64,000 nucleotides of DNA from Trichosporon coremiiforme (lineage: Eukaryota > Basidiomycota > Tremellomycetes > Trichosporonales > Trichosporonaceae). Below, piece by piece: positions 1 through 10,558 of the stretch. The stretch covers positions 1,548,570-1,612,569 of the forward strand of contig BCJJ01000001.1 in assembly GCA_039545355.1 (NCBI GenBank). The letters are read 5' to 3'. The notes beneath the pieces are model-generated. The model ran no database searches and had not been told where the DNA came from. It was given only the letters and a program-made list of their open reading frames with translations. Made by a program: the position numbers and the translations under genes. Every line of letters begins with the position of its first letter. Within the stretch, counting starts at the first letter, position 1.

Positions 1-2556
1 CATCGAACGTTCGAAGACCGGCGAAGGCGAGAGGAACGGTGCGCTGCGCTATCATGTGCCGCTGCACGCGCTGCATGCCGGAAGGTGTCTCGGAGAGCGT
101 GAATTGTTACTCTGGCATGCTCCTCTTCAAAACAAAGTGATCACAGCATCCGTCGCGATCCGTCGGATGGGGAATTGGAGCCGAGGAGTGTATCCAGGAG
201 TCGTTACAATGCCAGTGCATTCCCAACCTCGCACAGTCGCAGACTCACACACACATTTGCACACTAGGTTTGTTTACATGTTTGCTTGTGTGTGTGTGTG
301 TGTGTGTGTGTATGTCTGTTTGGGTTTGTCGCTTCGCCCAGAGGCTGTATCCTGGCGATTGCAATTGGCGCAAGGTTCCGCGCGTCCCATCGCTGAGCAT
401 AGCTGCAATCTTGGTGCAAGGTTTCCTGTCAGCCTTTACTCATGTGGCCTCAATGACAGGAGCGAACTTTGATGCGAACCTAGATGGTCGTCCTTATATG
501 ATGCGATGCCCTCCCTTGCTAAGATCGCTGGCTTACGATGCGCGCATGCTCATGACGAGCAGCTAATCGCATGCGATGGATGCATCGGGCTAGGAGAGTT
601 AGGATGGAGTTGCCCCTTGTGGAAACGGACCGCTCGTCTGGACCTGCATTCGACGGGCTTGTACGACTCCCTACCCCCTGCAGCCCTGTGTTCGCCATGA
701 GGAATACCCATCGGACGCGCGAGCACGCTACGGCAGCCGTGATCCGGTTGGTGCGACAGATGACGCGCAAATGTCGTTACTCCGGCATCCCTCCCAATCC
801 CATTCTCGACCTGGGATACTTCGAAAGCGCCGCTGGAATCGGCTGCCCTCTCTCCCCCCACTGCCCATCGCACAAAGGAAGGGGCAGAATTTTTGGAAGC
901 CGGATGTCACTGAATGCAAGAGGTTACGAGAAAGCGTGCGCCGCAAAAGTCTGGCGCAGGGAAACAGTCTGCACAGACGCGTAGACACTTGACAGGGGCC
1001 AATGACATGCACGCCTTGGCCACATCAGAGCAGGCTTCGGTGGTGGCTATCGCAAGGACCCTCGGCGCTCTGGGATCTGGCAAGCTGTCTTCAGCAGAAT
1101 CCCAGGGCGTCGTCGCCTTCTGCGCCCTCCATGCCCTCATATCTGGAGGCTGGAGAAGGCGCAGACCGTGCGCGCCATTACAGCTGGCTCTGACGATTTG
1201 TCGAGGAGGCAAGGAAGACCCTCTTTTCTCGCATACGCGCCAGCGCCTGCAGCGCCAACCAGCTACGCCGCGTAAGAAGGCAGGCGAAGGGCAAGGGCAG
1301 AGAACATTACGTTCCTGCCCTTCCTGCGTTCCTTCATGAACTTTGGGGGCCTTCCTTGTGCCCGCGGCAGTCGGGCACCAACCATGGCCAAGAATAAATG
1401 AGGCGACGAGGCGCGCGCGAAAGAAAACTGAGGCGCACACTCGCTGCGATTGGACAAGTTGAACTGAGTGCTGAGTGGGCTTGGTCTGTGCGCTCTCTTC
1501 TCTTTCACATTCACGCTCGATCAGCAAAGGAGGAAGAGCAAAACTAGCAAGGTTTCATCATTACCTCATCGCGGTGGATCCAGTGATAGCTGTGCGTGTC
1601 CGAGCTGTGAGCGACTGGGCTGACTGTTGACTGATGTTCGATCTGAGTGACAGTCGCCTGTTTTGCTCGCTGTGAGTAAGAACACGCTCGCAGCGAGGAG
1701 GAGCACTGCGTCACGCGTCGTGCAATCGAATGCTGCACCGGGTATCGAGGGAAAGATGAATGCATGGCGTTGTCAGGAACCCATAGCGCCTGCATTGAAA
1801 GGCACATTGAGCAAGGACGTCTGCACTCGTATGGCCTCGTGAAGCCAGGGCGGCAACCGGCTCCCAGGCACGCTCTGCAGAGAGAGCGGAGGACGCGTCA
1901 GGGCGCCAAACAATGCGACCCCCTGCATGCCCTGCCGCCATGAGACGCGTCCCTGCAACTGACCTGACTGTCTTTGCGCGCGTCGACGGCACCATGCACC
2001 CAACCCCTTGACTTTTGCTCTTCATCCTCGAGTCTTAGCGTCCTTAGTCCCCCGTCGTGCCGTACTAGCTCACTTCCAGCGCCTTGCACAGCGAACACCC
2101 CTCCTCGAACGCAGTGTCCCCGACCTCCTCGCTGCCCAAACCCTCGCCTTCATCGTCGTCTTCCCCCCTTCCTTCTTGACCTTCTCCACCTTCCTCCCAT
2201 TCTTCTATCCCGACTCCCTCGACGTCTCCTCCTCCTCCTCTCCTCACCGACGCACCTCCTCATCCTCCCCGGGCGGACTCAAGTCTCCTGTGCCTCCGAC
2301 CTATCCTCCTCTTCCAGCTTTCACATTTCACAACGCAGAACAAACCCACACTCTTTTTGGTGCGTTCTCCTTCTCTGCCTGAAACACTGCCCTTCTCAAA
2401 CGGGAGCGGCAACCCCTTGCCCATCACGTCCCTCACGGCCATCGCCATCACTGATCTACCTCCGCTTCTGCCACCCTGTTATCGCACCTCGGAGTACTGA
2501 CGACAGAATTGACAAAGTTTTAATATCGACAAAGACACCTTCACAACTACCGCGCC
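1..2556. other. Region without a recognisable gene; leader of next gene at its end
   Basis: No frame here shows a recognisable domain or a splice-consistent exon chain. The open frames present are short and compositionally random. About 2040-2310 is strongly pyrimidine-rich (CCTCCTC-type runs), as expected for the promoter and 5' leader of the membrane-protein gene that begins at 2557. Transcribed non-coding RNA cannot be excluded. Confidence 0.5.
287..310. repeat. (TG)12 microsatellite
   Basis: An uninterrupted run of about twelve TG dinucleotides. A shorter CA run lies about 40 bases upstream at 245-255, so the two could pair as an imperfect hairpin. Confidence 0.9.
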
Positions 2557-5274
2557 ATGCGCTGGCCGGTCGCCTATCTCTGCCTCCTGGGCTGGGCGAC
2601 TCTCGCCGCAGCAAAGCCCAGCTTAGTCACTCCTCCGCAGTCCCAACTCCCGCCCATCGCCCGCGTCGGCGAGGACTTCGTGTGGGACATCCTCCCCGGC
2701 TCCTTCACGTCCTCAACTCCGATCCAGTACTCTGTCGACGGCGTGCCGTCATGGCTCAACTTTTCTTCGCCTGTCGCCACCTTCTCGGGAAACCCTTCGT
2801 CCAAGGACGTCGGACAGTACAACTTCACCCTGAACGCCAACGATGGCAACGGCACGACCGGCACGAACATCAACCTGATCGTTTCCGACGAGCCCGCTCC
2901 CCAAGTCGGCATGGCCTTCTCGTCACAGCTCCAGGATCCCACGTCCCGCCAGCTTGCTAGTGTCCAGATCATGGCTAACAACCAAGGTGTCACTGTGCCT
3001 CCCCGCTGGTCCTTCTCCCTCGGCTGGAACGGTAACACGTTCAAGCGTGCCGAGGGTGGCAAGCGCCTGTTTTACGATGCCAGGCTCAAGAGCGGACAGC
3101 CCCTGCCGCAGTGGCTCGAGTTCTCGAACAGCACGTTCACGTTTAACGGTGTCGCACCTTCCGGCGGTGTCTTCCCCATCGTTGTCACGGGCACTGACTT
3201 CTGGGGCTACAAGGCTGCGACCTCCGAGTTCATCCTCGCAGTCGGTGGAGGTGACGCCGTGGAGCTCGCCGGTCAGTGGCAGCCGATCAACACGGTCGCT
3301 CGCTCCAAGGTCGACTACAAGATTGACACCTCTACCGTCACTGTCGGCGGCAAGAATGTTGACGCTGCTGCGCTCAAGGTGAATGCTCTGCTGAGCAACT
3401 TCCACTGGCTTTCTTTTGACAACAAGACGAACACTATCTCTGGTACGACCCCGGACGACCTCGTCAACGGTACTGTTGTACCGATGGACCTTCCGGTCAG
3501 CCTCGCGTCCACAAACGCCTCCAACACTCTTAGTTACCTGGCCTACACCAAGCTCAACATTCTGCCCTACTTCTTCACCGACTTCACTCTGCCGAACGGC
3601 AAGGCGGCCGTTAACGAGACTTTCGCGTACAATCTGAGCCCCTACATTGGCGCCAACTCTCCTTCGATCAATGCGACCGTCATCCCCGCCGAGGCGGCCA
3701 AGTGGTTGACCTACTACTACGAGAATCGTACTCTCGTCGGCACCCCCCCGGGAAACATCACCTACAACTCGATCAACCTCACCTTCATGGGCACCATCAA
3801 CAATGTCGCCGCTACTACGCAAGTCTTCATCCCGATCGACGGCGTCCAGCAGTCGCCCCAGGCCAACAGCTCTGCCCCTGTTCCCAACGGCAAGGTTGGC
3901 AAGAAGTCGAACAAGGCTGTCATTATCGGCTGCGTCGTCGGAATCGTCGGCGGACTTCTCGTTCTCGGCCTGCTCGCTCTTCTCTTCTTCTGCTGCTGCC
4001 GGAAACGCAAGAACCAGAAGCGCATGTCCTTCTCCAGTAAAACGGACTCGGACCCGTTCGCGAAGCGTGAGCGTGCGCAGGGCACGCCTTCAACTTTGGT
4101 CGCGACACCCGAGGCCAAAAAGAAGCTGGACGACAGCTCGATCTCATCTTGCACCACGGCGCAAAGCACGCCCCTCGCGACGCCCTTGTTGCCGCGCTTC
4201 GGCGGTATCGGGGCGGCTGATGGAACCGATGACGCGGCCGAGATGGAGGACAAGGTCGAGGCGCTCAAGACGCGCGACGACTCGCACGGCTCGTCGTTTG
4301 TGGGTCAGGGCGAGATGCTCGGCTCTGTCGACCCCAACGCCTCGCTGAACCAGACGCCCAAGGTCAAGAAAACGATGGCGGCCGGCGCAGCTGCCGCAGC
4401 TGCCGCCGCAGCTGCTGTGACCAAGGTGCCCAAATCTGCGTCTGGACAGTCTGGCCCTCGCCCCAGCCGCCGCACGTTTAGTGGCGAGTCTCTGGCGAGC
4501 TGGGAGAGCCAGCCGTCGTTCCACTGGTCGGACGAGTCCAACTACCTGCCCCCGATGGCGCTGCCGTCTGACGGCGTCCCCTCCACGGCGTACAACTCGA
4601 TTGTTAACACCTCCGTTATCCCCAGCGTCCCGATACCGGGCTCGGAGACGGCCGACATGCTCGCTGCCGGCGACGTTGCGCGCTCTCCTGCCGGACCGAT
4701 ACCCCGCCCGTTGCCGGGCTTCTACCCCAAATTCCCGCGACACATTGGGCCCGGACAACCGGCACCCTTCATTTCGTCTGACAATTTGCCGTCGATTGAC
4801 TTTTCCGAGTTCCGCGACGACACCTCGCGGTCCCTCAACTCCAACTCGTTCGCGGACTCTGGGTCGCCGATCAACTCGGCCAACTTCTTCCCGAGCCGGA
4901 GCACGAACGCGCTGTCGTCAGGCGAGGTGCTGTACTCTGGCGCGTTCACGTCGGGCGGGTACCTGTCGTCTGACGAGCCTGTGATCCAGACGGCGCAGCG
5001 CCAGAGCCTCGAGGCGCAGCGCTCGACGATTGTCGAGGTCGCGCCCAGCTCGGTCGTGACGCCACCGTACATGGCGTCGAGCAAAGTGCCATCGCCTCCT
5101 GCGCCGCACATCCCCTCGCCGCTGTCGGCGGAGAAGCAGCGCAGCACGCAACGCCGCGTGTCGTCGCAGCGTCGCCCGCCAACTGAGCGCACCAACTCGA
5201 CCCGCGAGCACATTGTCGGCGACGCGCCCGTCGAGGCGGCTGACGACGGCTACTGGACGACCGACGAGGCTTAG
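2557..5274 (+). CDS. Axl2-like cadherin-type plasma membrane glycoprotein
   Basis: This 905-residue single-exon protein resembles fungal Axl2/Bud10 polarity proteins. An N-terminal signal peptide (hydrophobic residues 3-19, ending LAAA) precedes tandem dystroglycan/cadherin-like (CADG-type) domains, roughly residues 25-440, with many N-glycosylation sequons and motifs such as PSWLNFS, FSGNPSS and LPQWLEFS. One membrane segment spans about 453-478 and ends in CCCRKRK. A Ser/Pro-rich cytoplasmic tail with a poly-Ala tract follows near residue 610. Axl2 marks bud sites and organises polarity; that role is inferred here from architecture. The start follows a long pyrimidine-rich leader and gives a clean signal peptide. 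The frame stays open for 44 codons beyond the TAG at 5272-5274, to a second TAG at 5407-5409, so the true C terminus may be longer (see findings). Confidence 0.85.
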   Translation: MRWPVAYLCLLGWATLAAAKPSLVTPPQSQLPPIARVGEDFVWDILPGSFTSSTPIQYSVDGVPSWLNFSSPVATFSGNPSSKDVGQYNFTLNANDGNGTTGTNINLIVSDEPAPQVGMAFSSQLQDPTSRQLASVQIMANNQGVTVPPRWSFSLGWNGNTFKRAEGGKRLFYDARLKSGQPLPQWLEFSNSTFTFNGVAPSGGVFPIVVTGTDFWGYKAATSEFILAVGGGDAVELAGQWQPINTVARSKVDYKIDTSTVTVGGKNVDAAALKVNALLSNFHWLSFDNKTNTISGTTPDDLVNGTVVPMDLPVSLASTNASNTLSYLAYTKLNILPYFFTDFTLPNGKAAVNETFAYNLSPYIGANSPSINATVIPAEAAKWLTYYYENRTLVGTPPGNITYNSINLTFMGTINNVAATTQVFIPIDGVQQSPQANSSAPVPNGKVGKKSNKAVIIGCVVGIVGGLLVLGLLALLFFCCCRKRKNQKRMSFSSKTDSDPFAKRERAQGTPSTLVATPEAKKKLDDSSISSCTTAQSTPLATPLLPRFGGIGAADGTDDAAEMEDKVEALKTRDDSHGSSFVGQGEMLGSVDPNASLNQTPKVKKTMAAGAAAAAAAAAAVTKVPKSASGQSGPRPSRRTFSGESLASWESQPSFHWSDESNYLPPMALPSDGVPSTAYNSIVNTSVIPSVPIPGSETADMLAAGDVARSPAGPIPRPLPGFYPKFPRHIGPGQPAPFISSDNLPSIDFSEFRDDTSRSLNSNSFADSGSPINSANFFPSRSTNALSSGEVLYSGAFTSGGYLSSDEPVIQTAQRQSLEAQRSTIVEVAPSSVVTPPYMASSKVPSPPAPHIPSPLSAEKQRSTQRRVSSQRRPPTERTNSTREHIVGDAPVEAADDGYWTTDEA

Positions 5275-5409
5275 GAGCCCTCACCCTCGTCCAAGGGCAA
5301 GCGCGTGCGGTTCTCACTCGGCACGCGCCCGGATGGTATCGCCGTGCTCGATCCGGTCTTTGTCGTGGATTATCCGCGAAGACCACCGAGAACCTACCTG
5401 CGCGTCTAG
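5275..5409 (+). other. In-frame 44-codon extension after the Axl2-like stop
   Basis: Directly after the TAG at 5272-5274 the same frame runs for 44 sense codons to a TAG at 5407-5409. The peptide has tail-like composition (KGKRVRFSLGTRPDG, then VLDPVFVVDYPRRPP) with the same C/G-ending codon use as the gene. It could be reached by stop-codon readthrough, by removal of a small in-frame intron ending at the TAG (a CTGAC lies about 30 bases upstream), or it could reflect a base error or a recent nonsense mutation. The sequence alone does not decide. Confidence 0.45.
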
Positions 5410-5910
5410 GCGATGAATTGGCCGCAGGACGCAAAGTCGCTTGCCCACCACACTCTGTAGACTCCCGCTGATGCGGGTGCATTCCTTGATTGACGGACAC
5501 TCATCATCCATAGACACACTCCCACACCCCTTGCATTGAACCGGAACGGGCTGTATCCTAGGTATAATAGAATGTAACATATGTGCCTGCGCTAAGGTCG
5601 AATGAGGCGTGGTGCAAAGGCAGGCGCAGTCTCAGGTCGAGTGGCGGTCTCAGGTCGAGTGAAGCATCTGAGTGAGACTATGTGGGTGACCCAGACTGGT
5701 GGGCAATGACGCGATCCGGAGCCGGTCGGTTCCTGAACCACGGCTGGGAGTACGCACGAAATCGCGGCGGACCCCCGGCGTATCGGCCCCCATTAAACAA
5801 GGCACTCAACTTTCTTTGTCCCCCCTCCGCCATACGCTCCGGTATCTCGGCCCCTGGCTCCCTCCCTGCCCCGTCCATCCCATACGGCTTCCTATATCTC
5901 GGTCCCAGCC
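5410..5910. other. Intergenic: 3' end of Axl2-like gene and promoter of ARA2-like gene
   Basis: No gene is visible. An AT-richer patch around 5555-5580 may hold the polyadenylation region of the upstream gene. A 13-base direct repeat (CTCAGGTCGAGTG) occurs twice between 5632 and 5661. Confidence 0.5.
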
Positions 5911-7342
5911 ATGTCCGCATCTTCAAGACCGCCCAATATCACCATGGACCTGGCTCCGAACCACCCGCACCAGCCCGAGGAGCCCATCCCTCCCTTCCCC
6001 GCCGATGTGGACGTCCCGGCTCACGACCCGAGCCTGAAGCTGCCGGAAAAGGAGGGCGAGTACAGCGACCTGCTGCTCGGCTGCGCGACGTTCGGATACG
6101 GCGTATACGAGAGCAAGGAGCACGTCCGCACGAATGAGCCGCTCAAGATTGTCAAGACGGCCCTCGACGCGGGCATCAACGGGTTCGACACCTGTAAGTT
6201 TGCGATGAGTTGGCTGGAGGAAGGGGCTGCGTTGAGCTAGAAAAAGTCTGACGACGCGGGGCAGCGTGGCTCCGCGTCTGTGCAAGGGGAGGCTTACATC
6301 ACAAGTCTCCCCCTGCGCGTTGTTTCAACGAAACGAGTCTGAGACTGGAGAATGGAGAGTGAAGCGGAGGAATGACTAACGGGCAGCACCCCACTACCAC
6401 CCCTCCGAGACCATCCTCGGCCATGCGCTTCACTCCCTGCGAGACACCTACCCGAGGGAAAGCTACAAGCTCCTGACCAAGGCGGGCAAGTACGGTCCCC
6501 GGCTGCAGGACCACGTCTACTCTCCCGAAGTGATCCGCGCGTCCGTCGAGCGTTCCCTGCGCCGCCTGCAGACGACCTACCTCGACGTAGTGTACCTGCA
6601 CGACTGCGAGTTTCTGTCCTCCTTCCCCTTCCCAATGCCAGCGGGCGATCATTCCCTCGCCCTTGGTTCTGAGGCTGCGGCCTGGGGACTCGCGGAGCCC
6701 TACGCTCCCCGCGGAGAGGGTGACGAGAGGGTCCTCGCTGCGTTCCAGGAGTTGCGCAAGATGCAGAAGGAGGGCAAGGTCCGTCAGTGCGGACTGGCGG
6801 GGTATCCCCTCCCGACGCTGCTGCGGTTCTGCAGGATGATTCGGGAGCAGACGGGAGAGACCGTCGATGTCGTGCAGAACTACTCGCACTTCACTTTGCA
6901 GAACAGCGTGCTGGAAGAGTACTTCCCCGCCTTCACTGCCGCCGGCGTGAAGCAGGTCATCAACGCTGCCCCTCTGTCCATGGGCCTGCTCACCACCGCC
7001 GGACCTCCCGGGTGGCACCCGGCCGTGTTCGTCGACCACCTCCGCGACTCTGCGCGCGAGGCCGCCCAGCTCTGCAAGGATCAAGGAGGGAGCATTGAGG
7101 AGGAAGGACTGCGGTTCGGGTACAAGCGCTTGACTGTGGGAGGGGAGGGGGAGGAGAAGGTCGTCCCGTGTGTGATCGGGTGCACGACGAGGGACCAGCT
7201 GATCCAGACGTTGGATACGTTCAAGAAGGTCCGTGAGGGAGAAACCACCAGCGAGCTGGGGGAGAAGGTCCAGGGGCTGTTGAAGGAGAGGGGAGCACTG
7301 GGGGTTAGTTGGCAGAAGCCAGCGCCTGAGGAGCTGATTTGA
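5911..7342 (+). CDS. ARA2: D-arabinose/L-galactose dehydrogenase-like aldo-keto reductase
   Basis: Exons 5911-6193 and 6387-7342 (intron 6194-6386, GTAAGT to CTAAC-gggcag) give 412 residues. Aldo-keto reductases fold as NAD(P)-dependent TIM barrels. The ARA2 branch oxidises D-arabinose to the lactone in erythroascorbate synthesis and is related to plant L-galactose dehydrogenase. Splicing rebuilds the signature GFDTSPHYHPSETILG. The expected tetrad is present: Asp93, Tyr98, Lys126 (LLTKAGK) and His166 (VVYLHD). The motif VRQCGLAGYP and a late NAINAAPLSMGLL-type strand also fit the subfamily. The intron falls exactly inside the active-site loop. A second in-frame ATG at 5944 could be used instead. 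It lies 500-640 bases downstream of the Axl2-like gene and points the same way. Substrate is inferred from family, not shown. Confidence 0.85.
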
Positions 7343-7552
7343 GAGTTATACAGTAGCGAGTAGACCGAGGATCTCTACATCGATCCTGTCCATAGAATGT
7401 TAGTAGGCCTGTCATAGACCCGATGAGCCATCAGTAGTGCACGATACCGCACTGACGCCGCATGGCTCCCCAGTCAGCGTGCATCACTACCCAGAATCCA
7501 TAAGCTACAAACAACGTCTCTCTATGATGTACAACTAGGCGAGATAGCACGC

Positions 7553-8775
7553 TCACACCTCCTCAAGGATATCGACTAAATCCTCATCGAGGTCCTCTCG
7601 CCTCTTCTGCGCTGCCTTCCTGTCATTCTCGTCCAGCTCCCCGGTCCGTGGCAACTTGCAGTGTTTCACTCTATCCTCTGCACTCCCATCGAGCGCGTAG
7701 AGCATGTTCTTGCCGCCCTTGCGCTCGCTGCACCGGTGCCGCATCACGACGGCGAACACAGCCCTCGCATTCTCCGGCCGCGCGTACCAGTCCTCGACCT
7801 GTGTGTCTGGGCCAAACACGAGCGCAGGTTTCGGCCGCTCTCCCGCCTTGCTCGCCCAGTCGCCCATTCCACCCTCTCCCACCGTGAGCGGGGTCGCGGA
7901 GCGCCCGGCGAGCTTCTTCCATGCCGCCATCGCCTCCCTCCACCCCCGCGGGAGGTGGAAGACAGACGACAGCACAGTGTGTGCGCGAACGAAGGCGTCC
8001 AGGCTCGCTGTCGCTGAGCGGGAGAGCTGCGCTACGAGCGTTGGGTGCAGAGCTAAAGCTGAGACGAGGTTCGACACATAGATCTCGAGTGGCGGGTGCA
8101 TGTGTGTCGGGATCAAGAGAGACCGCACGTCTGCGACGTAGCTCGGGTCGAGGAGGGGTTGCACGCCGAGGCCAGGCGGCGGTGCCGCCAGCGCAGGCAG
8201 AGTCGCCATCCGGATCGAGCATGCGAAGAGGTCGAGCTGGAGTCAGTTAATGCCGAAGCTCGAAACTTACCAGCCACGGCGCGAACTCATCGTAGTCCTC
8301 GTCGCGCACCCAAACGAGCAGCGCGTCGGCGCGCTGCACCTCGCGCCGTAACTTGATCGCGACGGGGGAGCTGACGTGCTCGAGCCCCGTGACGACGCAC
8401 GCGTGCGCGTTGCCGAGCGAGACAGAGGACGCTGTACTGTGCGCGTTCAGATGCAGGAGTTTCGTCGGAAATCCGAACACGCTTTCGCATAACTGCCGTC
8501 AGCTCGGTCGGTGATATTCAGCTTACAGTCACAGCTTGCCGCGCCGCTCGGCCGACGGCACCCCCTGGCCGCCGCCTAGATGACACGTCCACGTCGAGGA
8601 TGATGCCGCCCCCGCCCCCGCCCCAGCCCCAGTTCATGAGCGTCATGAGCCAAAGCGCGAGTAGTGTCCCATCGGGGACCCAGCCTTGCAGCTCTGGCCG
8701 CCGCGAGAGGTACGCCACCAGCTCGGCGACGTAGTTTGGGATGCCGGGAGAGGGGATCTCCTCCATCCTGCTCAT
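7553..8775 (-). CDS. Conserved fungal protein, possibly Mg-chelatase/AAA-lid-like
   Basis: Three exons on the minus strand: 8775-8527, 8492-8271 and 8236-7553, separated by two 34-nt introns (8493-8526 and 8237-8270, GTAAGC/GTAAGT with CTGAC near the AG). All joins are in phase, giving 384 residues. The joined protein reads through the segments YVAELVAYLSRRPEL, VFGFPTKLL, VVTGLEHVSSP and LIPTHMHPPLEIYVSNLV. The order and look resemble fungal proteins annotated as magnesium-chelatase-like, with a degenerate ATPase core and a helical lid, but I see no Walker A motif. The start at 8775 (MSRMEEIP) was chosen because sequence further upstream looks non-coding. A Gly-rich stretch sits near residue 47. 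Function unknown; family assignment tentative. Confidence 0.5.
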
Positions 8776-9196
8776 TCCGTCGTGAGGGTCTCTAGAGGAT
8801 CCAAGGTTCCACTGATGCCCGTGTTCGCTGGCTCGCTGTGTCGATGAGTGGACTGCTGACGTCGTGGAGCCCGTGGGAGATGCCGGAGTACCGCAGAGAG
8901 GACGCTGAGCCTTCGGCAAGAGGTTCGGCAGGGGCACAGGAAGATTCGTCGTCGGAAAGAAAGAAGTATAGACGTCGGTCCACGACCCACGAGGCTCGAC
9001 TTCTTTCGATCGTGCTCCAGCCGCTAGAGCGTCATGTGTGCGTGCGGTGGCGACTTTCCGCCAGGCACGACGATCACCTGGCGGGGCCATATTGTTGTTG
9101 CAAACTCACCCCTTACCTCCACTTAGAACCTCCACACTCCCTGTCCGCTTCTTGCTGATCTAGACACCCTTCCTCCCTCCCAATGTGCCGTCAACG
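8776..9196. promoter_or_regulatory. Divergent intergenic promoter region
   Basis: About 420 bases separate the minus-strand gene starting at 8775 from the plus-strand exonuclease starting at 9197, so they probably share this region. A minus-strand frame is open across much of it but is not protein-like. No specific element is recognised. Confidence 0.4.
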
Positions 9197-10047
9197 ATGC
9201 CCACATCGTCACACTGGACACTCTCCAGTCAGAGAGACACCATGGTCAAGCTGCCTCCTTTGGAGCGCTACATCGCCATGGGTAAGTCTGACGCTGGCGT
9301 CGGAGTGCGTGCCAGCGCTGTGGTGATACCTTGACAGCCCAAAGCTGACGACAGACTGCGAGATGGTGCTGACGTCGAAACACCAGCTGGCACGGTGAGC
9401 TCTCCGCTTGGTATGGTAGCTGACAGCAGCATCGCGCTCGTCGACCACCAATGTGAGGTCCTGTACCACTCCTACGTCTTTGTCCACCCTCATAACGTGA
9501 GGGACTACCAGACCAAGTGTGAGTTAACCATGCGTTTGTGCAGCTGATGGACAGATAGCGGCATCCGGGCAAAGGACCTAGAAGGCGGTAAGTTCTCCAC
9601 CGTAGCTTGAACGCCACCGAAATTGAGCTGACATCCAGCCCCAACGTTTGAGCAAGTCCTTGCGACCGTCCTCCCGCTACTGAAGGACAAGATCCTGGTC
9701 GGCCACGCGCTCTTCAACGATCTCCAGGCGCTGGGGCACAGGCACACGTACGAGGATGTCCGCGACACGGCGTTGTACTACCCGCTCCGCCAACGGGTGG
9801 GATGCAAGCAGGACGGCGTGTTCCCCCCTCTAAAGGCGCTCGCGAAGGAAGTCCTCGGCAGCGAGATCCAGGAGGGAGAGCACGACCCGGTAGGTTTGCA
9901 ATGAAGAGATGCTGGGGGGAAGGCAGCCTGACAGCTGACAACCAGGTGCAGGACGCTCGCGCGACGATGGGCGTCTTCCTTGCGGTACGCGAGGAGTACG
10001 AGGCGATGCTGGCTGAAGGGGGCGACATTGCGCCGATTCCCAAGTAA
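9197..10047 (+). CDS. DEDDh 3'-5' exonuclease, Rex4/ISG20-like
   Basis: Six exons (9197-9281, 9355-9394, 9430-9518, 9555-9587, 9639-9889, 9946-10047) give 199 residues. The introns are 73, 35, 36, 51 and 56 nt and four of the five carry CTGAC or CTGAT just before the AG. The joined protein carries the RNase T/DEDDh exonuclease motifs: YIAMDCEMV (Asp29, Glu31), LVGHALFNDLQAL, and HDPVQDARATM with the expected His and Asp. The length matches a catalytic domain alone, close to ISG20 and shorter than yeast Rex4. Family members trim structured RNAs including pre-rRNA. An in-frame ATG at 9242 has a better context (ACACCATGG) and would give 184 residues. No exon is longer than 251 bases, so no single open frame shows the gene. 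Confidence 0.85.
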
Positions 10048-10558
10048 GCTAGTACGCTACTGCGCGAGCTGACGCCCAGTTCTTACGCTAGGTGGTACTG
10101 GTAGGACGAGTCTTATATCGCCAGTCCTGGTAGGACAGTCTGTTACCGTTGATTGTGCATAACGATCAAGAACTGACATCAGCCGAGACGCGCTCGCGAA
10201 GGAGACCATACCATTGAGTCAGTTTTGGAGCTCGTTCTCAGAATTGACGGCCAGTTTGCCTATACCCCGCCTCCGTAAGTTACGGTTCGAGTGATAACTA
10301 ACCGCAGGATCCGAACTTCCTTCCCATAGTCAGTTAGCATTCAGCAATCGGAGCTGACAAACAGGCCATTTCGTTCTTCAGGATGCATCTTTACTATTCG
10401 TTTATTTCTTAACTACTGCTTTCTTATCGTTCTTCTCAAGCTTTCATTCTAAATCCGAGACATTAGCTGCCACGATACAGTGGCAAGATTAAGGACTCGG
10501 CGCTGTAAGGATAGGAGAGGGGGAAGGAGTGTGTGGTTGGAAGATGTGAAGGGATCGC
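10048..10558. other. Convergent 3' intergenic region
   Basis: This separates the end of the exonuclease gene from the end of the minus-strand Thr/Gly-rich gene. It is AT-richer than its surroundings and contains two near-identical CTGGTAGGAC copies at about 10100 and 10127. I see no gene; it probably holds both transcript ends. Confidence 0.5.

Noticed and set aside
907..1527. 206-codon minus-strand frame near the left edge
   Set aside because: Low-information composition, no motif, no splice-linked neighbours.
1974..2960. Plus-strand Ser/Pro/Leu-rich frame overlapping the start of the Axl2-like gene
   Set aside because: It arises from the pyrimidine-rich leader and runs out of frame into the real gene; no domain.
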